Origin: Agrobacterium vitis
Lineage (GTDB): Bacteria > Pseudomonadota > Alphaproteobacteria > Rhizobiales > Rhizobiaceae
DNA length: 64,000 nucleotides
Assembly (NCBI RefSeq): GCF_013426735.1
Contig: NZ_AP023273.1
Coordinates: 124,001 to 188,000, forward strand
Reading direction: 5' to 3'
Under the pieces are notes generated by a model. It did not search any database. It saw only the letters and a list, made by a program, of their open reading frames with translations, and was not told the origin of the DNA. The position numbers and the translations under genes are program-made. The stretch's first letter is position 1. Every line of letters begins with the position of its first letter. Positions 19,201-26,719 of this stretch are shown here, piece by piece.

Positions 19201-20581
19201 CACCAAAGCCAAAGGCGCTGACGCCAACTCGGCGCTTGGCGGTCTTTGGATCGCGGAACCAAGGACGAGCCGTGGAATTCAAGTACAGCGCCGTCTCGTC
19301 CAGACCCAGCTTGGGATCGGGCCGGTTGATGTTGATGGTTGGGGGCAGGACGCCGTGCTGCAAGGCAAGTGCTGCCTTGATGGCGGAAGCCGCGCCCGCC
19401 GCTGCCTTGGTGTGACCGATCTGCGATTTGACTGAGCCGAGTGCGATGGGCGAAGAAGACCCGTCATTGTCCCAGCTTTTCAGGAAAGTCTTGAGACCAT
19501 CTACTTCGGTCGCATCGCCAACCGCCGTGCCGGTACCATGGGCCTCCCACAGATCAACATCATGGGGAGAGATGCCCGCCTGCTGATAGGCACGTTGCAA
19601 CGCCTTGACCTGTCCGGCGGCGCGCGGTGCGTAAATGCTCTTGAACTTGCCATCGCTGGCCGAACCGAGCCCCTTGATCACGGCATAAACCTGGTCGCCA
19701 TCGCGCTCGGCATCTTCCAGCCGCTTCAGCAGCATCATGCCGATGCCTTCGCCGATCAACGTGCCGTCGGAGTTCTCATCGAACGGCGAAATCACCCCCT
19801 TCTTGCTGAAGGCGGGTGTCTTGGAAAAGCACATATACATCAGGATGGTGTTTTCGGCATCGCAGCCGCCGGTCAGCATCATGTCGGCGCGACCGCTGTG
19901 CAGCTCATCGATGGCCATGCGCATGGCCGCCAGCGAACTGGCGCAGGCCGCATCCACGGTGCAATTGATGCCGCCAAGGTCAAAACGGTTGGCGATGCGT
20001 CCGGCGACGACATTGCCCAACATGCCAGGGAAGGAGTTTTCCTCCCAAGGCGCATAGGCAAGCTTCAGCGTCTCGACGATATCGTCAACCTGGGCCTTGG
20101 GAAGGCCCCGGCTCTCGAGAACCTTCTGCCACAGGGGATATTGCAGGCGTGAGGTCAGCGGCGTCACCAGCGAATTGGCGCCGGTAATGCCGAGTACGAC
20201 GCCGGTCTTTTCACGGTTCAGCTTGGCATGTTCGTAGCCCGCATCCAGAAACGTCTGTTTGGCGACACTGAGGCTGAGGATCTGGAGAATATCGGTGACA
20301 TCGAGTTGAGACGGCGGCAGACCGAACTCGACAGGATTGAAGGCCGTTTCAGGAATGAAGCCGCCCCGGCGCGCATAGGTCTTGTCAGGCGTTGAAGGAT
20401 TTGGATCGTAGTAATCGGAGATTTTCCAATGGGTCTCCGGTACATCCTTCAGGCAATCCTTGCCTTTGACAATATTGCTCCAGTATTCATCAGCATTTTT
20501 TGCTTCCGGAAACAAAGCTCCTACGCCAACAATTGCGATAGGAGAAAAGACATCATATACGCGCTGCGAGAACCCGTCCAT
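13253..20581 (-). CDS. PUFA-synthase-like subunit KS-MAT-4xACP-KR-DH (PfaA-like)
   Basis: A 2442-residue iterative synthase subunit. The KS (about 1-470) opens with SPIAIVGVGALFPEAKN and has DAACASS (Cys213) and EAHGTGTAVGD. A malonyltransferase follows, with GHSFGE (Ser near 675). A Pro/Ala-rich linker leads to four tandem acyl carrier domains, each with LGIDSIKRVEIL; the phosphopantetheine serines are residues 1246, 1356, 1460 and 1569. A ketoreductase follows, with structural half about 1650-1870 and Rossmann half from FIVTGGARGVTADC near 1879. The C-terminus carries a PKS-type DH-like domain with HQIKGRPVVP near 2179 (pattern HxxxGxxxxP). The order equals PfaA and myxobacterial Pfa2, where the number of ACPs influences output. 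No phosphopantetheinyl transferase gene is in the window, so activation must come from elsewhere. The ATG gives the expected family N-terminus, 37 bp after the thioesterase. Confidence 0.95.
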   Translation of the reverse strand: MDGFSQRVYDVFSPIAIVGVGALFPEAKNADEYWSNIVKGKDCLKDVPETHWKISDYYDPNPSTPDKTYARRGGFIPETAFNPVEFGLPPSQLDVTDILQILSLSVAKQTFLDAGYEHAKLNREKTGVVLGITGANSLVTPLTSRLQYPLWQKVLESRGLPKAQVDDIVETLKLAYAPWEENSFPGMLGNVVAGRIANRFDLGGINCTVDAACASSLAAMRMAIDELHSGRADMMLTGGCDAENTILMYMCFSKTPAFSKKGVISPFDENSDGTLIGEGIGMMLLKRLEDAERDGDQVYAVIKGLGSASDGKFKSIYAPRAAGQVKALQRAYQQAGISPHDVDLWEAHGTGTAVGDATEVDGLKTFLKSWDNDGSSSPIALGSVKSQIGHTKAAAGAASAIKAALALQHGVLPPTININRPDPKLGLDETALYLNSTARPWFRDPKTAKRRVGVSAFGFGGTNFHLVLEEAPQTAKAPKLRSVLPRPIVVAAPTVAALRKRCEELLTATDEGAWPFDVSIPAKHPRLGLVAADETSRRALLSEAIQLLDSRPATAEWRHPKGITFRPSAFENAKLAGLFAGQGSQHPNMGRMAAVAIPALGDFVGATDTLFAKDGAQLLSQVMYPIPAFDDADRKAQEQALRRTQYAQTAIGALSAGHYRWLQNLGLKLEAVAGHSFGELTALWASGALSDADFSSLAKARGDAMAAVTGDGAGTMTAVKAGREQLESLIAATKGSVHFCNLNTPKQTVVGGAVEAIEKFEADLKAASIGFVRLNVAGAFHTPQVEGAVTAFAERIDQTSFAVPQIQVYANRNGKPYAASAADVAAQLKGQLREPVEFIKIIEQMYADGIRVFIEFGPRSTLSKMTADILGDRPHLAIALDHGQPDKADAGLIEAVVDLAVAGIALESPVGTEGLIEAPAKKGEINLNGMNYVSPSRKEAFAKALANPVVVAPKPVPTPPQPVAAKPLAAGPAPVRSEPAKPVAANVAFGVPASSPAPSIKAASVEKPSEPLAPKQAVALTAPASRSSFAEKSMSILKNESSSEPAVALGGGDIVAELARSNGELHREYLKFEQSALQALVHNASELSAAHVDMLCEIHEETNLTHREFMRSLPSLFLGQGELPAARVRTVEHEPARHEPVKRMIETAVAHAAPVAAAKPAVTAKAFEPVATPVQPPAAKPVSVAPPAPVPAKPVAAPAAAPAAASAAPAAVVRDTLLAVVSEKTGYPAEVIDLDMDLEADLGIDSIKRVEILGSLKERLPQMAELSPDRMGELRTLAQILELAGSASPALQASATPAAQHAAASIVAPTPAAFAPAVAAGAIRETLLAVVSEKTGYPADVIDLEMDLEADLGIDSIKRVEILGSLKERLPQMAELSPDRMGELRTLAQILELAGSVAPAPVAQPAAVSIATPVSAVISPAVAAGAVREALLSVVSEKTGYPADVIDLDMDLEADLGIDSIKRVEILGSLKERLPQMAELSPDRMGELRTLAQILALATEGAVADAPAASVAVPVPALAPTQTVVPETAGLPAGAVREALLAVVSEKTGYPTDVIDLDMDLEADLGIDSIKRVEILGALKERLPQMAELSPDRMGELRTLAQILTLAEGEASNAGEPQQKEAALASFKDGDDLIGRGVVTLLPAPLDLVTQQAFQKGAKFLLTGTDDALILALQKGLKSKGIEAVWLRFEGKVSSKAGPQLAAGKDEAELKQQFEAQGPWDGVIYVHPKTIDNALPGAESDASVLWLKRALLLAKLSITPLTARASQGRTVFMTLSRMDGALGYRDGSLATVASGALSGLVKTYAAEAPHIFARAVDIAPQIEDAAAADLLVQEVFDARHSITEIGLDGQGRWKPSIEAISSSDAVTVADPDELFIVTGGARGVTADCVLALASAAPRRFLLLGRSALEAEPSWAAGLETDAQLKGGALAALREGKAPVTPKLIDQTVRGVLAGREIRQLLAALEKLGSHASYLSLDISSPAISSLGDHPEIQKAAKISLVHGAGALADAAIAQKKISEMDRVFTPKIFGLAGLIKALTGKPFHRVLLFSSVAGLFGNPGQADYAMANEMLNRFAASQSVKGVDVRAINWGPWLGGMVTPEIRDIFMKRGVPIIPRDIGGQFFARETAMPLPATGAVLVGGLKPINARFVPFAELPQAPRRLALSGHDWTKSLLLADHQIKGRPVVPAAFVLGLVADGLESLLPGWTFSGFDQFNVLNGLVINKDWRGDFELSLSALRAETDETIRLDVMLADGSGRPRYKADNILLRKAAFMSPQPGKALPSLEPSTPANGFYSDGTLFHGESLQMLKTYRKLETASYLFRIAQPAAIHSAALNGFADSTLLDAVSVDAVLQAALAATRLEADSPSLPMRLGSATLTSRPEPGSDWLIAARLKASRAQELDWELTGYDLDGRLQMQLVATTVKRDEAPSGAQGSKSVEAVK
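15765..16955 (-). repeat. Four tandem acyl-carrier-protein repeats inside the PfaA-like gene
   Basis: Four near-identical units of about 312-330 bp. The segment encoding LGIDSIK recurs at 15869-15889, 16196-16216, 16508-16528 and 16838-16858. Each unit encodes a conserved ACP (SEKTGYP, DLEADLGIDSIKRVEIL, LPQMAELSPDRMGELRTLAQIL) separated by Ala/Pro-rich linkers that vary far more than the domains. The near-identity of the domains points to recent amplification or ongoing homogenisation. Confidence 0.95.
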
Positions 20582-20618
20582 TATTCGGCCCCTTCCAAAA
20601 GGTTTTCGTCAATCTATT

Positions 20619-21506
20619 TCAAATCAAACGGTGCGATATATTTTCAATATGTGTTGAAATGTGATCCAGGGCCTGTTGCTCCAGCAACATTTCGTAATGG
20701 CCCAGTGGCAGGTTCGAGATTGTCAGATTGGGCGCCAATTGCCCCCATCCCATGTCTTCATGCAGATGAAATATCTCGTATAATGGGTAATCCGACCGAA
20801 CCAGATGCACGGGAAATCCGTAGGATTGCGGCTTGTGGGCAAGGATCACCGCGATGTTACGGTTCATTCCTTTCGAAAACTCCCGGTAAACCTTGGAGAA
20901 CCCGACGAAGCTGGTGGTTTCCGGCAGGCCGCCATTGGCAATCAACTGGAGACGCATCAGCTCGATTAGATCGTCTTCCGCCAGGCGATGGGCATCGCTG
21001 CCTGCCACTTCCCAGGCGACCCGCTTCAGCGCCCGCATATAGTCCGTGAACCAACGAACCCTGACCACTTGTGAACGGCTGAGCGTTATCAACCGCTCTG
21101 TCTGCGTCCCATCCATCACGCCATTGAACAAGCGTGGTGCAATGCTGTCGAGCAGGACCGCGCCGCAAGCGCCGTCTGTACGCCGGCTTGCCATTTCGCA
21201 CGCCAGCACACCTCCAAAGGACCAGCCCAGCAGACAGAGCCGCTCGGCGTTCCAGACCTCTCCCAAATCCGCGATTGCTTCATCGGCAATCTCCCCGAGA
21301 ATGCCTTCGGGAAGATCGGTCTTGCCCAACGCCGAGGTGTAGCGCTTGTTGAGAGAAAGCTCGACCAGATGCCAGGAATAGCCGGTCATTCGCTCCGCAA
21401 GCTGTATGTAACTGCGGATGGGCATTCCGCCGGGATGAACGCAAACCACAGTCATCCCGGCATTCTCTCGGTGGGCAAGTTCACTTGCAGATTTCGGCAT
21501 CTCCAT
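20619..21506 (-). CDS. Thioesterase (alpha/beta hydrolase)
   Basis: A 295-residue alpha/beta-hydrolase of the thioesterase type found with polyketide and peptide synthases. The oxyanion region reads VVCVHPGGMP and the nucleophile elbow is LLGWSFGG (Ser). A His near the C-terminus in LPLGHYEML fits the catalytic histidine, preceded by LVRSDYP with a candidate acid. It probably releases the finished acyl chain from the synthase or clears misprimed ACPs. An in-frame ATG at 21527 abuts its GAGGT with no spacing. The ATG at 21506 has a GAGGT 7 bases upstream and is preferred. A tandem 14-bp duplication lies across this region. The gene is 48 bp (from this start) after the ACP gene and 37 bp before the PfaA-like gene. 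Confidence 0.85.
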   Translation of the reverse strand: MEMPKSASELAHRENAGMTVVCVHPGGMPIRSYIQLAERMTGYSWHLVELSLNKRYTSALGKTDLPEGILGEIADEAIADLGEVWNAERLCLLGWSFGGVLACEMASRRTDGACGAVLLDSIAPRLFNGVMDGTQTERLITLSRSQVVRVRWFTDYMRALKRVAWEVAGSDAHRLAEDDLIELMRLQLIANGGLPETTSFVGFSKVYREFSKGMNRNIAVILAHKPQSYGFPVHLVRSDYPLYEIFHLHEDMGWGQLAPNLTISNLPLGHYEMLLEQQALDHISTHIENISHRLI

Positions 21507-21509
21507 TCG

Positions 21510-21537
21510 CCATACCTCGCTGGCCATACCTCGCTGG
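21510..21537 (-). repeat. Perfect tandem 14-bp duplication at the thioesterase start
   Basis: The 14-mer CCATACCTCGCTGG occurs twice head to tail (21510-21523 and 21524-21537). On the coding strand each copy carries GAGGT followed directly by ATG, so the ribosome-binding site and a start codon are duplicated. As 14 is not a multiple of 3, the two ATGs lie in different frames; the one at 21513 opens a frame of only about ten codons. Confidence 0.9.
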
Positions 21538-21554
21538 ATTTTGGCTTCTGGAAT

Positions 21555-21836
21555 TCAGAGTTCGCCTTTTTCGAAGAGATCCTTGGCCTCGACAAGATAA
21601 TTGGCCAACTTCTCGATCGTCGGGTGGTACCACATGGCCGTCGGCGGCAATTCGAAGCCGAGCCACTGTTCCATTTCCCCTGCAAGCACCAGCGTCTCGG
21701 TAGAATCCAGGCCGAAATCGGTGAAGATCTTGTTCACATCGATTTCCGATGCCGGAACCGAAAGCTTGTAGGCGAATTTTTCGACCAGCCAGGTCTTGGC
21801 TTCTGCGTAGCTGAACTTTGTTTGAACGTCAGACAT
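21555..21836 (-). CDS. Stand-alone acyl carrier protein
   Basis: A 93-residue acyl carrier protein with the phosphopantetheine site FGLDSTETL (Ser in about the middle, DST instead of the common DSL) and a typical C-terminal helix with HPTIEKLANYL. It is acidic and of normal family length. It differs clearly from the four ACP domains of the PfaA-like protein (LGIDSIK), so it is likely a separate partner, such as a loading ACP, a carrier for the dehydrogenases, or the acceptor served by the thioesterase next door. Which of these applies cannot be read from sequence. It lies 49 bp after the DUF2269 gene in the same operon. Confidence 0.9.
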   Translation of the reverse strand: MSDVQTKFSYAEAKTWLVEKFAYKLSVPASEIDVNKIFTDFGLDSTETLVLAGEMEQWLGFELPPTAMWYHPTIEKLANYLVEAKDLFEKGEL

Positions 21837-21885
21837 TATTCGTCACCCTTTGTTGCGTTGAAATGCATTTTAAAAATCGGCCACG

Positions 21886-22344
21886 TCACCGCGTGACCAT
21901 GAAAAACAAGGCGCAGATCGCGAAAACATTGGCGAGGGTTCCCCAGAGATACCAACGCTTCGCCAAGGCGCGGAACGGCTCGGCAATCGCATCGAAATCC
22001 GATGCCTGGTTGAGAAGCCTTCGCTGGCGGATCTGATTGGGAATGAGCCCCAACATCCAGGACAGGCCCGACAAAAGAAAACAGCCCACTCCATACAGCA
22101 ACCACGGCGTGTCGAGGAAATTCATGCCGTAGCTGCGAGCCATATATCCGCCTGTCGCAGATAAGAGTACAGCTCCACCGAATGTAAATACATAATCGGT
22201 CAAAAAAACCAATTTTATTGCATATCTAAGTATATTAAGATTATTGCTTCGATCTGCAATCAATTTCCACACAGCGGTTACAACAATATTACCAAGGAAC
22301 ATTGTTGCGGCAAAAACATGAACGAACAGGAGCACTTCCGACAT
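21886..22344 (-). CDS. DUF2269-type integral membrane protein
   Basis: A 152-residue membrane protein with four predicted hydrophobic helices. It matches the DUF2269 family by LFVHVFAATMFLGNIVVTAVWK, LADRS-like IADRSNN, LTDYVFTFGGAVLL and the C-terminal WYLWGTLANVFAICALFFMV. The family has no established biochemical role. The open frame extends upstream, but the ATG at 22344 has AGGA about 7 bases before it and gives the family N-terminus (MSEVLLFVHVF), so it is chosen. As first gene of the PUFA-synthase-like operon it may help at the membrane with product handling; that is inference from position only. Confidence 0.8.
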   Translation of the reverse strand: MSEVLLFVHVFAATMFLGNIVVTAVWKLIADRSNNLNILRYAIKLVFLTDYVFTFGGAVLLSATGGYMARSYGMNFLDTPWLLYGVGCFLLSGLSWMLGLIPNQIRQRRLLNQASDFDAIAEPFRALAKRWYLWGTLANVFAICALFFMVTR

Positions 22345-22719
22345 GGTCCATCCTGTGACACCATCTCCAGACGCAAATGAGCACCTGGAACCCCAAATGG
22401 ATTGCAACATCCGGCTAACATGCCGGCTTTCAACTGTCGCAACGTGACTATTGTTTTGGCCCTTAGGCGAGCGACCTTAACGGCACAATTCTCCATTCCT
22501 GAAAACAGGATCAGGGTGATCGATGCCGTTATGGCTCTATTGCGAAGGGAATAAATATCTCATAATACCAATAGCTTGTGATAGGGAAATGATTTGCCGC
22601 CTATCATTCGACGATAGATGAATTCTAGCAAGGTGCACCCGATGATGCATGCGCCTTACGCTGAAAATCTTGCCTCGATTATAAAAGGCGAAGGCCTATC
22701 GACTACACGACTCGATAGA
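22345..22719. other. Intergenic region upstream of the PUFA-synthase-like operon
   Basis: About 375 bp without a convincing gene. It must hold the 3' end of the FAD-oxidoreductase transcript and probably the promoter of the long synthase operon. Its right half is AT-rich (around 22540-22620). I see no convincing sigma-70 box pair, operator palindrome or strong terminator. Confidence 0.5.
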
Positions 22720-24018
22720 TTACGCCGTCTTCCCGATTGGAGCTGCGGCATGCCGCTTCACAAGGCGCGCCGCCTGTGTACCGGAATAGACGCCGCTTTC
22801 GTGGAAACCGACGAAATCCGGCCCGAGATCCCTGACAGAGAAGTAAGAACCTGCAAAATACAGCGGACCATCGTCATTGATCGACGGCAAGCGCGCCTGC
22901 ATTTTGCTGCTTTCGATGGTAATGACCGGATGCTCGTAATCGAAGGTCTTGATCACCTTGGCAGGATCGATGGGCAGCGGACTATCCAAGGACACGAAAT
23001 AGTCCTGCTCCGCCTTAAACCCTTGAATTGAATTCATATGATAGACGAGATAGGGCCGCCTTTTGCCATCCACCGTCATACAGCCGTAATTCCAGCTCTT
23101 CCATCTGTGCGGCGGCACAGGCATCACGGATGAATCGGTATGGAGAACTGTGCTGCAACGATTGTACTCAAACGTTCCCAGAATTTCGCGCTGCTTCACA
23201 CTTGGATTGTCGAGCAATTTCAAAGCCTGGTCGGCATGGGTCGCGACAATGGCATAGTCGAATTTTTCCCAGCTTCCACCGGTCTGAACCTCGACACCAT
23301 CTGCAAGAGCACGCACAGACGTTACCGCCGCATTCAACCTTGGTGGACGCTTGAGGCCGCCAATCAGGATATCAAGATAGCCCTTGGCACCTCCCTTGAC
23401 CGCAAGCCACTTCACACCCTTCCCCCCAAGGCCATCCTTGCCATGATTGAGGAACATACCAATGACCATGACCGCGGGAGAATTCAAGGTCACTTCAACG
23501 GGGACAGACCAGTACGAGCAGGAAATCTGGATCATGTAACCGTTGATAAAGTCGTCAGTATAACCATAGGTCCGGAGATATTCCTCCAATGGAATCTGAC
23601 ACTTGCCCTCCATGATATGGCGAGGCGCTTCCCTCAGCAGGCGATCCGCCTGCTCCCAGACAGAAATGAATTCCGGCCCATAATTAGCCCGAACATAAGC
23701 CTCGTCCTTTTCAAATTCCTCTGTGCCGTAATAGGTACCGGCATCGACATCGAAGAAGTTGAAACCACCGGAATGCTCGGTCAGCGGCACATTCAGCTCG
23801 GCAAAAAACTTGGTAAGCTTAGGATAATTGGGCGGATTAAACACCATAAAGCCCGTATCCACACCGACATCACCCAATGGATCGGAAACGACCACTGTGC
23901 TTGCATGCCCACCAGGCCGGTCGTCCTGCTCGAAAACATGAACGTCGAAGTCTTTATCAAGCGAATAGGCTGCACTCAGTCCGGAAATACCGGAACCAAT
24001 GATAGCGACAGATGCCAC
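22720..24018 (-). CDS. FAD-dependent amine-oxidase-like oxidoreductase (COG2907 type)
   Basis: A 432-residue flavoprotein with an N-terminal dinucleotide-binding fold VAIIGSGISGLSAAYSL, then FEQDDRPGGHAST (the amine-oxidase RxGG-like motif) and GVDTGFMVFN. The C-terminal FAD contact is YFAGSYFSVRDLGPDFVGFHESGVYSGTQAA. Members of this family often sit near genes of lipid or fatty-acid modification, such as cyclopropane synthases. The best start is GTG at 24018, with GGAGGT 4 bases upstream; the TTG further up contains that ribosome-binding site and is rejected. It is on the same strand as the synthase operon but separated by about 375 bp, so functional linkage to the lipid product is plausible but unproven. 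Confidence 0.85.
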   Translation of the reverse strand: MASVAIIGSGISGLSAAYSLDKDFDVHVFEQDDRPGGHASTVVVSDPLGDVGVDTGFMVFNPPNYPKLTKFFAELNVPLTEHSGGFNFFDVDAGTYYGTEEFEKDEAYVRANYGPEFISVWEQADRLLREAPRHIMEGKCQIPLEEYLRTYGYTDDFINGYMIQISCSYWSVPVEVTLNSPAVMVIGMFLNHGKDGLGGKGVKWLAVKGGAKGYLDILIGGLKRPPRLNAAVTSVRALADGVEVQTGGSWEKFDYAIVATHADQALKLLDNPSVKQREILGTFEYNRCSTVLHTDSSVMPVPPHRWKSWNYGCMTVDGKRRPYLVYHMNSIQGFKAEQDYFVSLDSPLPIDPAKVIKTFDYEHPVITIESSKMQARLPSINDDGPLYFAGSYFSVRDLGPDFVGFHESGVYSGTQAARLVKRHAAAPIGKTA

Positions 24019-24833
24019 ACTTACCTCCAATAAGAATTAAATAATTTGCTTATTTTAAATATTCGAATGGAACGAGCTATTCTCAAAATTTCATAAACCA
24101 GTTTATATTCTACGTTACTAATTTTTTTTGATTTGTTTTCTCAAAAACTATCTTTGTTATTCAGTCGAAGGATAGCAATATTTAACCGACTGTCAACGAT
24201 CAATGCAATCAGAGGTAATTGTTTTTTTCGCAGCAGCGTCCATCATTGTTAGCAAACACAAAACACACATGCATATCAAAGGTTTCAGCCCTAGGGCATC
24301 ACTCGCTTTTCCGATGTAGCCGCAACAGCCCACCTCGCCATCCTGCAAAAGATGCAATGAACAGTTCCGCGACGAACGCCCTCGCACAGCCCTTCACATT
24401 CATCAAAGCGGGACGCGCTTAGCGCCCTGGAAGAACAACCCACACCATTTGACTTTTTCAGCCATGTACATTTTGGAGATTGAGTCCGCCGTCGAAAATT
24501 ATCCCCCAACCGAGAACCCCGACAATAGATCTCTTTTGATTCAGGCAGCTTATGATGAGGCCCGTCGCGCCGCGCAAATTCGCATGCTCGATACGATGCG
24601 GAACCACCTCAAACACATATTATATCTAACTAAGTGTCATAGTATGAAATAATCGATTGCGGGCTACTGCACCATATTCGCACCACCATTTTCATGGGCA
24701 ACGACTTCTAATAGCTTCGATAAAAGCGCTAATGTGCAATAGACCTTCACGCGAAAAAGCCGCAAAATAACTCGACACCCCGTAAAATTCATATTATGTC
24801 ACGGTAAACAGCACTTGTATGAGGAGGAGCGTC
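24019..24833. other. AT-rich divergent intergenic region
   Basis: About 815 bp between two divergent genes, clearly poorer in GC than its surroundings, especially 24020-24260 with long A/T runs. It should carry promoters for the FAD oxidoreductase (minus) and the mannonate dehydratase (plus). A short open frame at 24464-24652 (62 codons) lacks a ribosome-binding site and recognisable family features. No hairpin terminator or tRNA is visible. Confidence 0.5.
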
Positions 24834-25814
<981 letters not shown>

Positions 25815-25827
25815 GCCAATACGAACG

Positions 25828-26448
25828 TTATCCGTTCAACACTCCGCCAGCCGCCATAATGGCGTCTGGTGTGTCGACATCGACAAGAGCAGCCGGACCG
25901 ATATCGACATCGATCACCGGCAGCGTGCTGGCCGCGATGATCGCCTTGGCGCCCTTGTCGCCCGTCAATGTCAGCAATGCCGGACGAAGCGCCTCTGGTA
26001 AAATAACCGGATTACCCGGCACGTCACCTGACGCTGCACGGATGATGGCGCGGCCATCTGCGCTTTCGAATGCTAAGATCAGCGCATCGAGATGCAACGC
26101 TGTCAGTCCCGGCATATCGCCGAGCACCACCATGACGCCATCCTTGTCAGCCACATCAGGAGAATTTAGTCCGGTGATCAACGAGGATGCCATCCCCTCG
26201 GCAAACCCGGCATTGAAGCTCATCGCGGCTGGCAAATCTAAAAGACAAGCCTCGACCTCCTCCCGACGATGTCCGGTGACAACCGTAACGGATGCCGCCC
26301 GGCTCGCAAGGCTGATCGCCACCACGTGACGGATGAGCGGGACACCATCAAAGAGAGCCAGAAGCTTATGGGCGCTGCCGCCCATCCGGCGGGCCTGCCC
26401 GGCGGCGAGAACGACAATGGCCGTACTGACAGTTTTTGCTTCCGACAT
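25828..26448 (-). CDS. MobA/MocA-like nucleotidyltransferase
   Basis: A 206-residue NTP-transferase-domain protein with the nucleotide-binding start VVLAAGQARRMG and a Lys in SAHKLLALFDG. VVLGDMPGL carries the metal-binding Asp, and GNPVILP lies in the acceptor region. This is the MocA/YgfJ type that loads CMP (or GMP) onto molybdopterin for xanthine-dehydrogenase-family enzymes. No molybdenum hydroxylase gene is adjacent, so the acceptor is uncertain. The frame extends upstream, but the ATG at 26448 gives the family N-terminus and has an AAGAG about 8 bases upstream. It converges on the mannonate dehydratase with a gap of only 13 bp. Confidence 0.8.
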   Translation of the reverse strand: MSEAKTVSTAIVVLAAGQARRMGGSAHKLLALFDGVPLIRHVVAISLASRAASVTVVTGHRREEVEACLLDLPAAMSFNAGFAEGMASSLITGLNSPDVADKDGVMVVLGDMPGLTALHLDALILAFESADGRAIIRAASGDVPGNPVILPEALRPALLTLTGDKGAKAIIAASTLPVIDVDIGPAALVDVDTPDAIMAAGGVLNG

Positions 26449-26719
26449 CGGCACACTCTTTACACTTTGTCTCGACAACGACTGATGATTGGAAGCTCCG
26501 CCTGTTTGCAAGAGTTAATTTCACAAGGCCCGATTTTCCAAAGCCCGATTTTCCAAGACTTCCTGGGACAGCGGACAGACGAAATGACAGAAAACAATCC
26601 GTCCTTTTGTTCGAAAAGATACAAAATCATCATCCAGCTTTCATGTCGCTGTCACGGTTCAGCGGTAACGGTGCCCTAAAATATCAGGGGTTTTATATCT
26701 CGACCCGTTTCGGAGACCG

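Noticed and set aside
24028..24030. TTG start for the FAD oxidoreductase
   Set aside because: The TTG contains the GGAGGT ribosome-binding site that serves the GTG at 24018.
24464..24652. Short open frame of 62 codons in the AT-rich gap
   Set aside because: No ribosome-binding site and no recognisable domain; it might be real, but the evidence is too thin to annotate.
26529..26565. Short direct repeat CCCGATTTTCCAA upstream of the binding-protein gene
   Set aside because: Two copies only, without a paired partner or promoter pattern; possible chance duplication, so not listed as a feature.
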